DNA of 10,438 bases from an uncultured Erysipelotrichaceae bacterium (GCA_905201565.1 CAJKOS010000059.1:1-10438); one strand, 5' to 3'. Counted from the stretch's first letter, positions 1 to 6,235 are shown. Notes: a model not told the origin generated them from the letters alone. Made by a program: numbers and translations.

Positions 1-305
1 AATGGAGCCTGCCGGTGCGCAGCACCGACATAACGTCCATTGCAGTCCAGTGAAAGTGTCAATAAATTACTCAGCTTAAATGCAGCAGGATCCACTGTCT
101 CCGGCACATCCTCCGGCAACAAGTATCTTTTATAACAATCCATCACTGCATTCTTCACATCTTGTGGATCTGTAATGTACTTTGGAGAATAGGCAATACT
201 GATTTCCAGCCTTGCAAAATCATGCGGTACAGTAAACGGCAGAATGACATTTGTACGATCATGCTTTGTAGTCAGATGTACCGTTTTCTCCAATAGTACT
301 TCCAT
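1..305 (-). CDS. Partial CDS, N-terminus of a possible PHP/CehA-McbA-type metallohydrolase (last gene of the ABC operon in view)
   Basis: The minus-strand frame opens with ATG at 305 and stays open to the window edge, giving about 101 residues beginning MEVLLEKTVHLTTKHDRTNV. It is cut off by the window, not broken. An SD-like AGAGAGGAT lies just upstream and the gap to the stop of the preceding permease is only 10 bases, so it belongs to the same operon. The N-terminus has no signal peptide or membrane segment, which suggests a cytoplasmic protein. Visible features are a beta-rich opening, then SNLLTLSLDCNGRYVGAAHR at the truncated end. From memory this resembles the N-terminal non-catalytic domain that precedes the PHP metal-binding domain in CehA/McbA-type metallohydrolases of gut Bacillota. 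The metal-binding histidines would lie outside the window, so the assignment is an inference from a short segment. The presence of a coding gene is much surer than its name. Confidence 0.5.
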   Translation of the reverse strand, partial: MEVLLEKTVHLTTKHDRTNVILPFTVPHDFARLEISIAYSPKYITDPQDVKNAVMDCYKRYLLPEDVPETVDPAAFKLSNLLTLSLDCNGRYVGAAHRQAP

Positions 306-315
306 ATATCCTCTC

Positions 316-1161
316 TTACTTCTCCCAGTCGGCGTCCTTCAGGTTCGTATAAATATAGACAACTGCAGATACCGAACAAATCAGGAACATAATAACAGAC
401 AGCGCCGCCGTGCGGTTATAGTCCATATACCTGTTGAACTGGTCAAACAAGGCAATACCGAGCATCTTCGGTGAGTTTCCACCCATGAGGTATGGGGTAG
501 TGAAGGAACCGACATTGGACATGAACACGAATGTTCCGGCAATGACGACATCCTTGATGGAGAGCGGAAGGATCATCTTTGTGAAAACCTTGAGCTTTCC
601 AGCACCTACATCCTGTGCACCTTCGATGATGGAATCCGGAATGGCACCAAGACCAGCCGTGATCATCAATGCTGCAAATGGGATGTTGAACCACAAATTC
701 ATGAGGATGATACCGTTGGCATGGTACATGAGACCAAGCTCAATTTCCCAGCCAAACAATGCGCCAATTCTGCTGATGAGACCAGAGTCACGGATGATGG
801 TGATCATCGCATAGACCGCACACATCGATGGTACAAATCTTGGCAACAGATACAATGTACCGATAGACTTGGCAATTTTGCTATGCATAAAGCGCAGGTA
901 GAGCGCAAGAAGATATGCTACTACAAGGGCAATTGCCACCGTCATCAAAACGATATACAACGTGTAGATCAGATTCTGACGCTGTGCTTCATCAGTAAAG
1001 AAGAAGGCATAGTTATCCAGCGTAAACACCCCTGTCTCTGCATCCTGAAAGGACTGAATGACAGCCGATACAATCGGGTATGCGACCGTCAACATAACAA
1101 TCAGGAAGGCAGGGAGTACAAGACCATAAGCCGCAAGCTTTGTTTTCAGATTTTTACTCAT
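316..1161 (-). CDS. ABC transporter permease, binding-protein-dependent type (MetI-like fold), permease 1
   Basis: This 281-residue protein is the usual length for a type I importer permease. Hydrophobic segments start near residues 11, 66, 103, 149, 205 and 255, consistent with six transmembrane helices. The cytoplasmic EAA loop that docks on the ATPase is visible at about residues 180-200 (EGAQDVGAGKLKVFTKMILP), with the conserved G and the I-LP ending. A short N-terminal cytoplasmic stretch (MSKNLKTKLAAYG) precedes the first helix, as in PotB/UgpA-like subunits. The SD AAGGAGG stands just before the ATG, and the gap to the upstream solute-binding protein gene is 18 bases. It should pair with the second permease of this operon and the shared ATPase to form the membrane channel. 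The transported substrate cannot be read from the permease sequence. Confidence 0.93.
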   Translation of the reverse strand: MSKNLKTKLAAYGLVLPAFLIVMLTVAYPIVSAVIQSFQDAETGVFTLDNYAFFFTDEAQRQNLIYTLYIVLMTVAIALVVAYLLALYLRFMHSKIAKSIGTLYLLPRFVPSMCAVYAMITIIRDSGLISRIGALFGWEIELGLMYHANGIILMNLWFNIPFAALMITAGLGAIPDSIIEGAQDVGAGKLKVFTKMILPLSIKDVVIAGTFVFMSNVGSFTTPYLMGGNSPKMLGIALFDQFNRYMDYNRTAALSVIMFLICSVSAVVYIYTNLKDADWEK

Positions 1162-1179
1162 CGCCTGCCTCCTTATCTA

Positions 1180-2328
1180 TTAACCAATAGAACCGATTTC
1201 AGAGTCCCATCTGGTGTTGAAGTCTGTACCGAGGTCACCGATGGACATGATACGGAAGTTGGAGACATCCAGTTCCATGAGATCTTCATATCCTGTGAGG
1301 TCCATGTTGGAAGTATCAACGAGTGGAATAGCAGCCATTTCCTTGACGAGGATTTCCTGTGCTTCATCGGAAAGCATGAAGTCCATGAATGCATATGCAC
1401 CTTCTTCATGAGAACCGAATGTTGGAATAGCAAGGGACTGCAGGGAACCTGTCAGAGATGGTTCGATCTGGTAGATCTTGATGGAATCCTTGATTGTGCC
1501 CTGTGCACGCTGGGAAAGAACCATATCTGCCCAGTTAGCACACATATCGATTTCACCCTGGTTCAACAGATCCAATGTACCCTGGTTCTTGTTTGGATAA
1601 ACGATAGAACCACCGGATTCATACATATACTGGTGAATGTCTGCGAGGAATTCGAAACCTTCATCCCATTCTTCTTCCCACTTCGGATCATCGGAAGTAA
1701 TTGCTTCTTCAGGCATGAAGTTATAAACCATGGAGCGGGCAAAGGAATCACCTGCACCACCTGTACCCGGGGCATTATAGGCAAATCTGCCTGGATTTTC
1801 TTCCATCCACTCAACGAGTTCATCAACTGTCTTTGGCGGATTCTCAACAGCCTCGGAATCATATGCCATGATGACAGTTGTGCCACGGTATGGCTGTACA
1901 TAATCTGTAGCGACACTGCTTTCTGCAGAAACCTTGGAAGAATTAGGAATCTTTGTCTTGTCGAGCTTGACGAGCATTTCTTCACCAACCTGGGAAACAA
2001 CCTTGGAAAGATCATCACCACCGAGGTCGACGATGTCATAGTCTGTGTTTGTCTGACCAGCCTTGTGTGCTGCGATGAGCATATCTGTCAGAGACTGTGT
2101 ACCAGTACCAGAAAGCATGAACTGGAAGTCTACCTGATACTTGTCTGCGTATTCGGAATTTGTATTGAATTCCTCAACAAGTGTTTCATAAATGTCACCG
2201 ACATTCTGGGAACCAGATGCCCAGAGTGTGATGGTTTCCTTGCCATCGGCACTTTCAACTGTACCGGAGCCACATCCTGCCAGCATTGCTGCAGCGAGGA
2301 ATACTGTTGCGAATTTCTTGAGTTTCAT
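1180..2328 (-). CDS. ABC transporter extracellular solute-binding lipoprotein
   Basis: The 382-residue product begins with a classical lipoprotein signal: a basic start (MKLKK), a hydrophobic core and the lipobox LAGC, so the mature protein would be anchored to the outer face of the membrane through the cysteine at residue 19. The mature part has the look of family 1 solute-binding proteins: ITLWASGSQN near the start, then DYDIVDLGGDDL, a hinge-region YRGTTVIMAYDSEAVENPPK followed by TVDELVEWMEENPGRFAYNAP, and a C-terminal segment with AYAFMDFMLSDEAQEILV. The NPPKT...NPGRF stretch recalls YnjB-like binding proteins, and other parts recall PotD-like ones. I would not name a ligand. It is preceded by SD GAGAGGG, 20 bases after the ATPase stop, and followed by permease 1. 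Its position between ATPase and permease 1 indicates it delivers substrate to this transporter. Confidence 0.92.
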   Translation of the reverse strand: MKLKKFATVFLAAAMLAGCGSGTVESADGKETITLWASGSQNVGDIYETLVEEFNTNSEYADKYQVDFQFMLSGTGTQSLTDMLIAAHKAGQTNTDYDIVDLGGDDLSKVVSQVGEEMLVKLDKTKIPNSSKVSAESSVATDYVQPYRGTTVIMAYDSEAVENPPKTVDELVEWMEENPGRFAYNAPGTGGAGDSFARSMVYNFMPEEAITSDDPKWEEEWDEGFEFLADIHQYMYESGGSIVYPNKNQGTLDLLNQGEIDMCANWADMVLSQRAQGTIKDSIKIYQIEPSLTGSLQSLAIPTFGSHEEGAYAFMDFMLSDEAQEILVKEMAAIPLVDTSNMDLTGYEDLMELDVSNFRIMSIGDLGTDFNTRWDSEIGSIG

Positions 2329-2348
2329 TTGTTTTCCCTCTCTTTTTC

Positions 2349-3320
2349 TTATGCAAATACGTTATGTTTGCCAATATTCATACCAACTGTCTGACCGATA
2401 GTGAGCTTGTCAGAAACAGAACGGTCTACGAAGCACTTGATGATGTCATTCTTGTACTGCACTGTAACCTGTACATAGTGACCAAGTACCATGATTGTGC
2501 GCACTTCACCTTCAAGGTCTCTCTTTTCTTCCAGAGTGATATTCACATCTTCTGGACGAACGGCAATTGTCTTGCCATCTTCTGACTGGATGAAGTTCAT
2601 TTCACCGATGAAGGAAGCGACATACTTTGTGGCAGGCTTGTCATAGATTTCTGTTGGTGTACCTACCTGTTCGAACTTACCCTTGTTCATGACCACAATT
2701 CTGTGGGAAAGCGCCATCGCTTCTTCCTGGTCATGGGTGACAAAGATAACTGTGATACCAAGGTCGCTCTGGATCTTCTTGAGCTCTTCTCTCATCTGCT
2801 GGCGGATCTTTGCATCAAGGGCAGAGAACGGTTCATCGAGCAGAAGCAGAGATGGCTTCAACAACAGAGAACGGGCAATGGCAATACGCTGCTGCTGACC
2901 ACCGGAGAGCTGGTTTGGGAACTTCTTCTCAGTACCGCTCATGGATACCAGTTTCAGCATTTCCGTAATTCTTGTCTTGATTTCATCCTTTGGCACCTTG
3001 CGCAGCTGTAAACCGAAGGCAAGGTTTTCATAAATTGTCATATGTGGCCAGAGGTTGTAGCTCTGGAACACCATGGCAGTCGGACGCTTTTCTGGAGGAA
3101 GTGCCACGATGGACTGACCATCGATGGTAATGTCACCAGAAGTTACATCCAGAAAGCCACCAATTGTTCTGAGAATCGTAGATTTACCACAGCCAGATGG
3201 ACCAAGGAAGGTAACGATTTCCCCTTCATACACATCCAGGTTGATGTGTTCAACACCGTCACCGTTGTCATATTTCTTGGTCATATCATTGAGCTGCAAT
3301 TTGATTTTGCGTTCACTCAT
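2349..3320 (-). CDS. ABC transporter ATP-binding subunit with C-terminal TOBE-like domain (PotA/UgpC type)
   Basis: The 323-residue protein has every ABC ATPase motif in order: Walker A GPSGCGKST (about 40-48), Q-loop glutamine 86 (VFQSYNLWPHMT), signature LSGGQQQR (138-145), Walker B LLLLDEP (158-164) with catalytic E163, D-loop SALDA, and switch histidine 196 in FVTHDQEEA. After the nucleotide-binding domain a beta-rich tail from about residue 240 contains IAVRPEDVN, the hallmark of the TOBE/MalK-type regulatory domain found in CUT1, spermidine, iron and phosphonate-type importers. No motif is missing. It powers the importer formed with the two permeases of this operon. The SD GAGGAG precedes the ATG, 15 bases after the stop of permease 2. 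Only one ATPase gene is present, so it presumably acts as a homodimer. Confidence 0.96.
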   Translation of the reverse strand: MSERKIKLQLNDMTKKYDNGDGVEHINLDVYEGEIVTFLGPSGCGKSTILRTIGGFLDVTSGDITIDGQSIVALPPEKRPTAMVFQSYNLWPHMTIYENLAFGLQLRKVPKDEIKTRITEMLKLVSMSGTEKKFPNQLSGGQQQRIAIARSLLLKPSLLLLDEPFSALDAKIRQQMREELKKIQSDLGITVIFVTHDQEEAMALSHRIVVMNKGKFEQVGTPTEIYDKPATKYVASFIGEMNFIQSEDGKTIAVRPEDVNITLEEKRDLEGEVRTIMVLGHYVQVTVQYKNDIIKCFVDRSVSDKLTIGQTVGMNIGKHNVFA

Positions 3321-3335
3321 TTTCTTCTCCTCGTC

Positions 3336-4181
3336 TTATTTCATCTTGAATCCACCGGCAATCGCTTCCGGACCAATGTATCTGCGCATTGCAAAGATCA
3401 TGATTGCGGAAGGAATGATCAACAGGATTGCAAATACAGCACCGATCTGTACGGCTGGTGAGTCAAGGACAATGCCATACATCGCAACCGGCATGGTCTG
3501 GATTCTTGCCATACCGACAAGCATGGTACCCTGTGCTTCTTCCATGGAACCAAGGAAGGTATACAGTGTTGCGACCGCAATACCAGGTACTGCCATCGGC
3601 AACGTTACCTTGAAGAATGTGCGGATTGGACCAGCTCCTACATCACGGGCAGCTTCTTCCTGCTGTCTGTGGACAGAGCGGAAGGCACTTGCCGGAAGCC
3701 ATACCATGAACATCATCGAATTGATGAGATGGATGATGACAACACCTGTATAGGTACCCATCAGCTGGTACTTGTAGAAAAGCACCGCAATGGATGTGTA
3801 AATGCCAAGTTTTGGAAAGGCATTTGTGAGCAGAAACGAAAGCATGAACATCTTTCTTCCGCGGTACTTGAAACGGGCAATGGAATATGCTGCAGGAATA
3901 CAGATGAGCATCGAAATCAATGTTGTGATAATCGCAACAATGAAGGATTGGATCATCGAGGACACAAGGCTTTCCTGTCCGAAGACATATTCCCACCATT
4001 TGAATCCCCATTCCTGTGGAAGCACAACTGGTGCTTCATATGTGTTGGCAAACGCCAGCATTAACATATTTAACAGAGGCCCGTAAAAGAACAGAATAAA
4101 TACCGCAAGGATGATGAATTCCCAGAACTTCCTTTTGCCAACGGCATGGAAGAAGCGTCTTGGGTTCAGGTATTTGAACAT
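3336..4181 (-). CDS. ABC transporter permease, binding-protein-dependent type (MetI-like fold), permease 2
   Basis: This protein is also 281 residues, like permease 1, but clearly a different subunit. It has a basic cytoplasmic N-terminus (MFKYLNPRRFFHAVGKRKF), a first helix at about 21-45, a periplasm-type loop to about 72, and further helices near 75-102, 112-138, 143-165, 198-220 and 245-268. The EAA loop is at about 175-195 (EEAARDVGAGPIRTFFKVTLP) and is a better match to the consensus than that of permease 1. The layout fits PotC/UgpE-like partners. It starts 18 bases after the GDPD-like gene, with SD AGGAGGAG directly before the ATG, and the ATPase gene follows. Splitting the two permease genes around the ATPase and binding-protein genes is less usual than a side-by-side pair. 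Confidence 0.93.
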   Translation of the reverse strand: MFKYLNPRRFFHAVGKRKFWEFIILAVFILFFYGPLLNMLMLAFANTYEAPVVLPQEWGFKWWEYVFGQESLVSSMIQSFIVAIITTLISMLICIPAAYSIARFKYRGRKMFMLSFLLTNAFPKLGIYTSIAVLFYKYQLMGTYTGVVIIHLINSMMFMVWLPASAFRSVHRQQEEAARDVGAGPIRTFFKVTLPMAVPGIAVATLYTFLGSMEEAQGTMLVGMARIQTMPVAMYGIVLDSPAVQIGAVFAILLIIPSAIMIFAMRRYIGPEAIAGGFKMK

Positions 4182-4199
4182 AACTCCTCCTGTTTTCTT

Positions 4200-4844
4200 T
4201 TACTGTTTCATTTCCAGAACAAGACCGGGTGAACGGCTTGTCACATTGTAAGGATGCCAGGAGATGACATGTGGAATATCCTCCCTGTCTGTCACCGTCC
4301 AGAATGAAATGCCCACATGTTCACGATCTGCCACTTTCACAAAGCAATCTGTCGCAAACCGGTAGTTGACATTGATTACATCAAAGCCATACTTCCTGCA
4401 CAATCTGATCAATTCCTCAGAATCTTCATCCAAAAACTTTTCACCATGTTCATAAATATCAGGAATCAGATTCTCCGCATTGATCAAAACCCTGCCATCC
4501 ATCTCAGGCATCACCTCATGGATGGAAAGACGTACTTCCCCAGAAAAGAAAATCCGCTTTTCCATACCACAACGCTCAGCCAGCGCATAAACAGCTTCCT
4601 CAAGCTCCTTCTCTTTCAAATCACAATTGACCATCATCGAAGGATGTTCTTTCACCATCACAAATACTTCTTCCAATAGCGGATGGTTCATATCCTCTGG
4701 TTCATCGTGAGAAAGGATGAGTTTTCCCTCTTTCTGCCAGACATCAACCTCCAGTGCGTCGACCTGTAACTGAAGAGCGTGTCTTACAAAATCCAGTGAG
4801 TTATCCGGTGTGGAATCACATCCGGAATGTGCAGTAACGAGCAT
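4200..4844 (-). CDS. Glycerophosphodiester phosphodiesterase (GDPD)-like enzyme, cytoplasmic, first gene of the ABC operon
   Basis: The 214-residue product carries the GDPD metal-site pattern: H6 in AHSGCDSTPDNSLDFV, E32 and D34 in ALEVDVWQ, and H46 in LILSHDEP. NCDLKE near residue 74 gives a further acidic pair, and the C-terminal region has FWTVTDREDIPHVI, matching the usual FWTVN-type strand near the barrel end. Enzymes of this TIM-barrel family hydrolyse glycerophosphodiesters to glycerol-3-phosphate and an alcohol. There is no signal peptide, so it would act on imported substrate. The canonical HR pair after the first strand is HS here (S7), which could change phosphate binding or substrate. 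At 214 residues it is slightly shorter than typical bacterial members (about 230-250). The start at 4844 is chosen because family similarity begins within three residues of it and no in-frame start codon exists upstream, although the strong SD lies unusually far away. Confidence 0.85.
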   Translation of the reverse strand: MLVTAHSGCDSTPDNSLDFVRHALQLQVDALEVDVWQKEGKLILSHDEPEDMNHPLLEEVFVMVKEHPSMMVNCDLKEKELEEAVYALAERCGMEKRIFFSGEVRLSIHEVMPEMDGRVLINAENLIPDIYEHGEKFLDEDSEELIRLCRKYGFDVINVNYRFATDCFVKVADREHVGISFWTVTDREDIPHVISWHPYNVTSRSPGLVLEMKQ

Positions 4845-4891
4845 AGTTTCATTCTTCTGCCAAAAGCAGAAGCCTCCTTTACTTCTTTTGG
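4842..4891 (-). promoter_or_regulatory. Unusual translation-initiation region of the GDPD gene: distant SD with two mutually exclusive hairpins
   Basis: On the minus strand a strong SD, AAAGGAGG (4880-4873), lies 28 bases before the ATG at 4844, too far for normal initiation. The intervening bases form a perfect 7-bp hairpin, CTTCTGC/GCAGAAG with loop TTTTG (4872-4854), which if folded leaves 9 bases between its base and the ATG and so brings the SD into working distance. A competing hairpin is also possible: CCAAAA plus GAAG (4891-4882) pairs with CTTC and TTTTGG (4872-4860), about 10 bp with a three-base bulge, placing the SD in a 9-base loop. The two folds share 4860-4872 and cannot coexist. 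Pairing is read directly from the sequence; regulation by switching between them is inference. Confidence 0.5.
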
Positions 4892-4928
4892 AATTCCGGC
4901 TGTATGATAACGGACACTTGTAAAAAAT

Positions 4929-4968
4929 AAATAAGTTTGAATATTAAATGTATGCAAAATTCGTACAT
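4929..4968 (-). promoter_or_regulatory. Candidate promoter and overlapping imperfect inverted repeat for the ABC/GDPD operon
   Basis: On the minus strand TTGCAT (4957-4952) and TTATTT (4934-4929) are 17 bases apart and could be the -35 and -10 elements of the operon. The -10 is a poor match, so this is tentative. The -35 overlaps an imperfect inverted repeat, ATGTATG at 4948-4954 and CGTACAT at 4962-4968 (six of seven matching, 7-base spacer), which would be well placed as a repressor operator. No regulator gene is in the window to pair with it. Confidence 0.3.
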
Positions 4969-5012
4969 TTTTTAGCATTACTCACTCACTTTTCTTAACA
5001 TAGCAAATAAAC

Positions 5013-5063
5013 CTGTGTGAATACTGTGTGATATTCCTTTTATATTGAATTCAATGCTATAAT
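5013..5063 (+). promoter_or_regulatory. Extended -10 promoter of the zinc-ribbon gene with phased direct repeats and a palindrome
   Basis: TATAAT at 5058-5063 is preceded by TGC, giving an extended -10 element. No good -35 hexamer is found 16-18 bases upstream. Just upstream of where the -35 would be, CTGTGTGA occurs twice (5013-5020 and 5024-5031) with an 11-bp period, about one helical turn, which is the typical spacing of activator half-sites. A perfect 12-bp palindrome, ATTGAATTCAAT (5044-5055), fills the spacer. The expected transcription start is near 5070. The -10 is well supported; the binding-site roles are inferred. Confidence 0.55.
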
Positions 5064-5075
5064 CTCTAACGGAAG

Positions 5076-5098
5076 ACACAACAAATACGATGTTGTGT
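5076..5098 (+). other. 5'-UTR stem-loop ahead of the zinc-ribbon gene
   Basis: ACACAACA (5076-5083) and TGTTGTGT (5091-5098) form a perfect 8-bp stem with a 7-base loop, AATACGA. It starts only a few bases after the expected transcription start and ends 9 bases before the SD GGAGG (5108-5112). There is no U-run after it, so it is not an intrinsic terminator. It could protect the 5' end of the mRNA or be a protein-binding or operator element. Confidence 0.5.
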
Positions 5099-5118
5099 AA
5101 AGAAATTGGAGGTATCCC

Positions 5119-6024
5119 ATGCCAAAAAATGTTTGTGATTTCTGCCTCAGCGAAGGTGGTGGTCTGTTTAACAGACCAGTCCGTCTTCCTGATGGACATC
5201 ATATATGCAAAAACTGCAGATCTATTATCCAGTCCTATAATCTGCCTGTACAATTTGACCTTTTCCAGCAGCTTGTGACTGCCCAGGAAAACCTGCGTGA
5301 CATGATCATGGATGCGTACCTTGAATCACATGAAGCCGCTCCGACACTTGCACGCTTTTACCCATTACCAAAAATCCTCTTACACGATGGCGAGCACTGC
5401 ATCAATTGCATTCCGGCTTCCATCACAGTAAACAAAAACCACATCCCTACAGAAGATGCGGTTAAAAACATCGCCACCATCCAGCGCAAGGACATCAATA
5501 ACATTCCGGATGGTGACCCATCAGACAAGAGAAACAACATTACGGTAAGAGGCACACTCTATGAAACAGAAGTAGCTGTCTACTTCCTTTCTGAAAAATT
5601 CATCAACTGTCATCGCCTAGGCTTTGTTAAGCGCAACACAAATGAAACAGACACTATCTCTGTCATCACAAAGAAGTTCTCCTATACCTATTCGGTAAAA
5701 CATGCAGATCTCTTCTTCATGCGTGAACGCTTCTTCCGCAAAGTCAACGCTGCCGCAAATAACAAAAAGAAACACCTCATCTACATCCGCAACGATAACG
5801 AAATGACCATCACACCGGGTGTCTATGAAATCCCACGTTCCTTAAAACCAGGTATTTACAAAGTCAAAGCAGTCAAGGATGATGGTCTCCACATCCGTGA
5901 TGCCATCGGCAGAGTCAAAGACTACTATGAAAATGAAGAGTGCATTGACCTGACAGAAGGTGGTGTACTTGAATGTACTGGTGAATACGAACTGCAGTGG
6001 GTTGGTGAAAAGAAACCTGAATGA
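5119..6024 (+). CDS. Zinc-ribbon protein of unknown function with a C-terminal beta-sandwich-like domain
   Basis: The 301-residue product starts at ATG 5119, with SD GGAGG 6 bases upstream. Near the N-terminus two CxxC knuckles (C6/C9 in CDFC, C30/C33 in CKNC) frame a short DGxxIC loop, a treble-clef zinc ribbon resembling DUF4428. A third CxxC (C94/C97, CINC) stands alone. The middle (about 140-210) is a lysine-, phenylalanine- and tyrosine-rich unit of unclear fold. The C-terminal region (about 229-296) has the pattern ITPGVYEIPRSLKPGIYKVK followed by a GG-x-LEC-G-Y ending, reminiscent of the small beta domain with a G-x-DIPAGTY-like motif found in many Bacillota cell-surface and cytoplasmic proteins. 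No signal peptide or membrane segment is seen, so it is probably cytoplasmic. It is monocistronic, with its own promoter and terminator, and divergent from the ABC operon. I cannot assign a function. Confidence 0.88.
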   Translation: MPKNVCDFCLSEGGGLFNRPVRLPDGHHICKNCRSIIQSYNLPVQFDLFQQLVTAQENLRDMIMDAYLESHEAAPTLARFYPLPKILLHDGEHCINCIPASITVNKNHIPTEDAVKNIATIQRKDINNIPDGDPSDKRNNITVRGTLYETEVAVYFLSEKFINCHRLGFVKRNTNETDTISVITKKFSYTYSVKHADLFFMRERFFRKVNAAANNKKKHLIYIRNDNEMTITPGVYEIPRSLKPGIYKVKAVKDDGLHIRDAIGRVKDYYENEECIDLTEGGVLECTGEYELQWVGEKKPE

Positions 6025-6060
6025 GATTCATGAGAAATCATGAATCCTTTTCTTTTCTCT
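6025..6060 (+). terminator. Rho-independent terminator after the zinc-ribbon gene
   Basis: GATTCATGA (6025-6033) and TCATGAATC (6038-6046) form a perfect 9-bp stem with a GAAA tetraloop, beginning directly after the stop codon. The stem is followed by CTTTTCTTTTCTCTT, a pyrimidine-rich tract with T runs. It should end the transcript of the gene at 5119-6024. Confidence 0.88.
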
Positions 6061-6086
6061 TGCCCCCCAATATGATGGATTATAAT
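6060..6086 (+). promoter_or_regulatory. Probable promoter of the lipoprotein/small membrane protein cluster
   Basis: A perfect TATAAT lies at 6081-6086, right after the preceding terminator, where a new promoter is expected. The upstream hexamer is weak: TTGCCC at 6060-6065 has a 15-base gap. The resulting leader to the lipoprotein start would be about 165 nt. Confidence 0.45.
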
Positions 6087-6121
6087 ATGTATAGATTCAC
6101 ACATTTGTTGGAGAAACCAAT

Positions 6122-6172
6122 ATGAAATACATACACACAAACCCTTCGAGGTATAAAAACGGAGACTGTTGA
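6122..6172 (+). CDS. Possible 16-residue leader peptide
   Basis: ATG at 6122 follows GGAG (6110-6113) at a workable distance and opens a frame of 16 codons (MKYIHTNPSRYKNGDC) ending in TGA at 6170-6172. It lies between the candidate promoter and the lipoprotein gene. It has no recognisable run of one amino acid that would suggest classical attenuation. It may be a chance reading frame. Confidence 0.2.
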   Translation: MKYIHTNPSRYKNGDC

Positions 6173-6195
6173 AATCATTATATTGAACATTTTCC

Positions 6196-6235
6196 TGGCA
6201 ACTTATTGCCACAACGAACACTATGCTTTTGCATA
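6196..6235 (+). other. Two tandem small hairpins in the lipoprotein gene leader
   Basis: TGGCAA/TTGCCA (6196-6201 with 6206-6211, loop CTTA) and TATGC/GCATA (6222-6226 with 6231-6235, loop TTTT) form two short perfect hairpins 10 bases apart. The second ends 6 bases before the SD GGAG (6242-6245). Together with the short upstream frame they make up the structured leader of the gene starting at 6256. Each is weak by itself. Confidence 0.3.

Noticed and set aside
721..2394. A 557-codon plus-strand open frame lying opposite permease 1 and the solute-binding protein.
   Set aside because: It is antisense to two clear genes with full motifs and good SDs, its product is rich in Cys, His and Ile with no recognisable domain, and it spans an intergenic gap. 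It is a by-product of the codon use of the real genes.
4948..4975. Inverted repeat followed by TTTTTT on the plus strand as a terminator.
   Set aside because: No plus-strand gene lies upstream, the stem has a mismatch and is AT-rich with a 7-base loop; an operator-like role is more plausible.
4784..4978. A 64-codon minus-strand frame across the GDPD leader, including an ATG at 4852 that is nearer to the strong SD.
   Set aside because: It is out of frame with the GDPD gene, ends within it, and encodes no recognisable sequence. The internal ATG gives only 22 codons and is still 20 bases from the SD.
4800..5118. A metabolite riboswitch or T-box in the divergent region.
   Set aside because: I see local hairpins only; no conserved multi-helix core of a known riboswitch or T-box sequence is recognisable.
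4978..5253. A 91-codon minus-strand frame over the divergent promoter and the start of the zinc-ribbon gene.
   Set aside because: It overlaps a well-supported plus-strand gene and its promoter, and its product shows no domain or convincing start signal.
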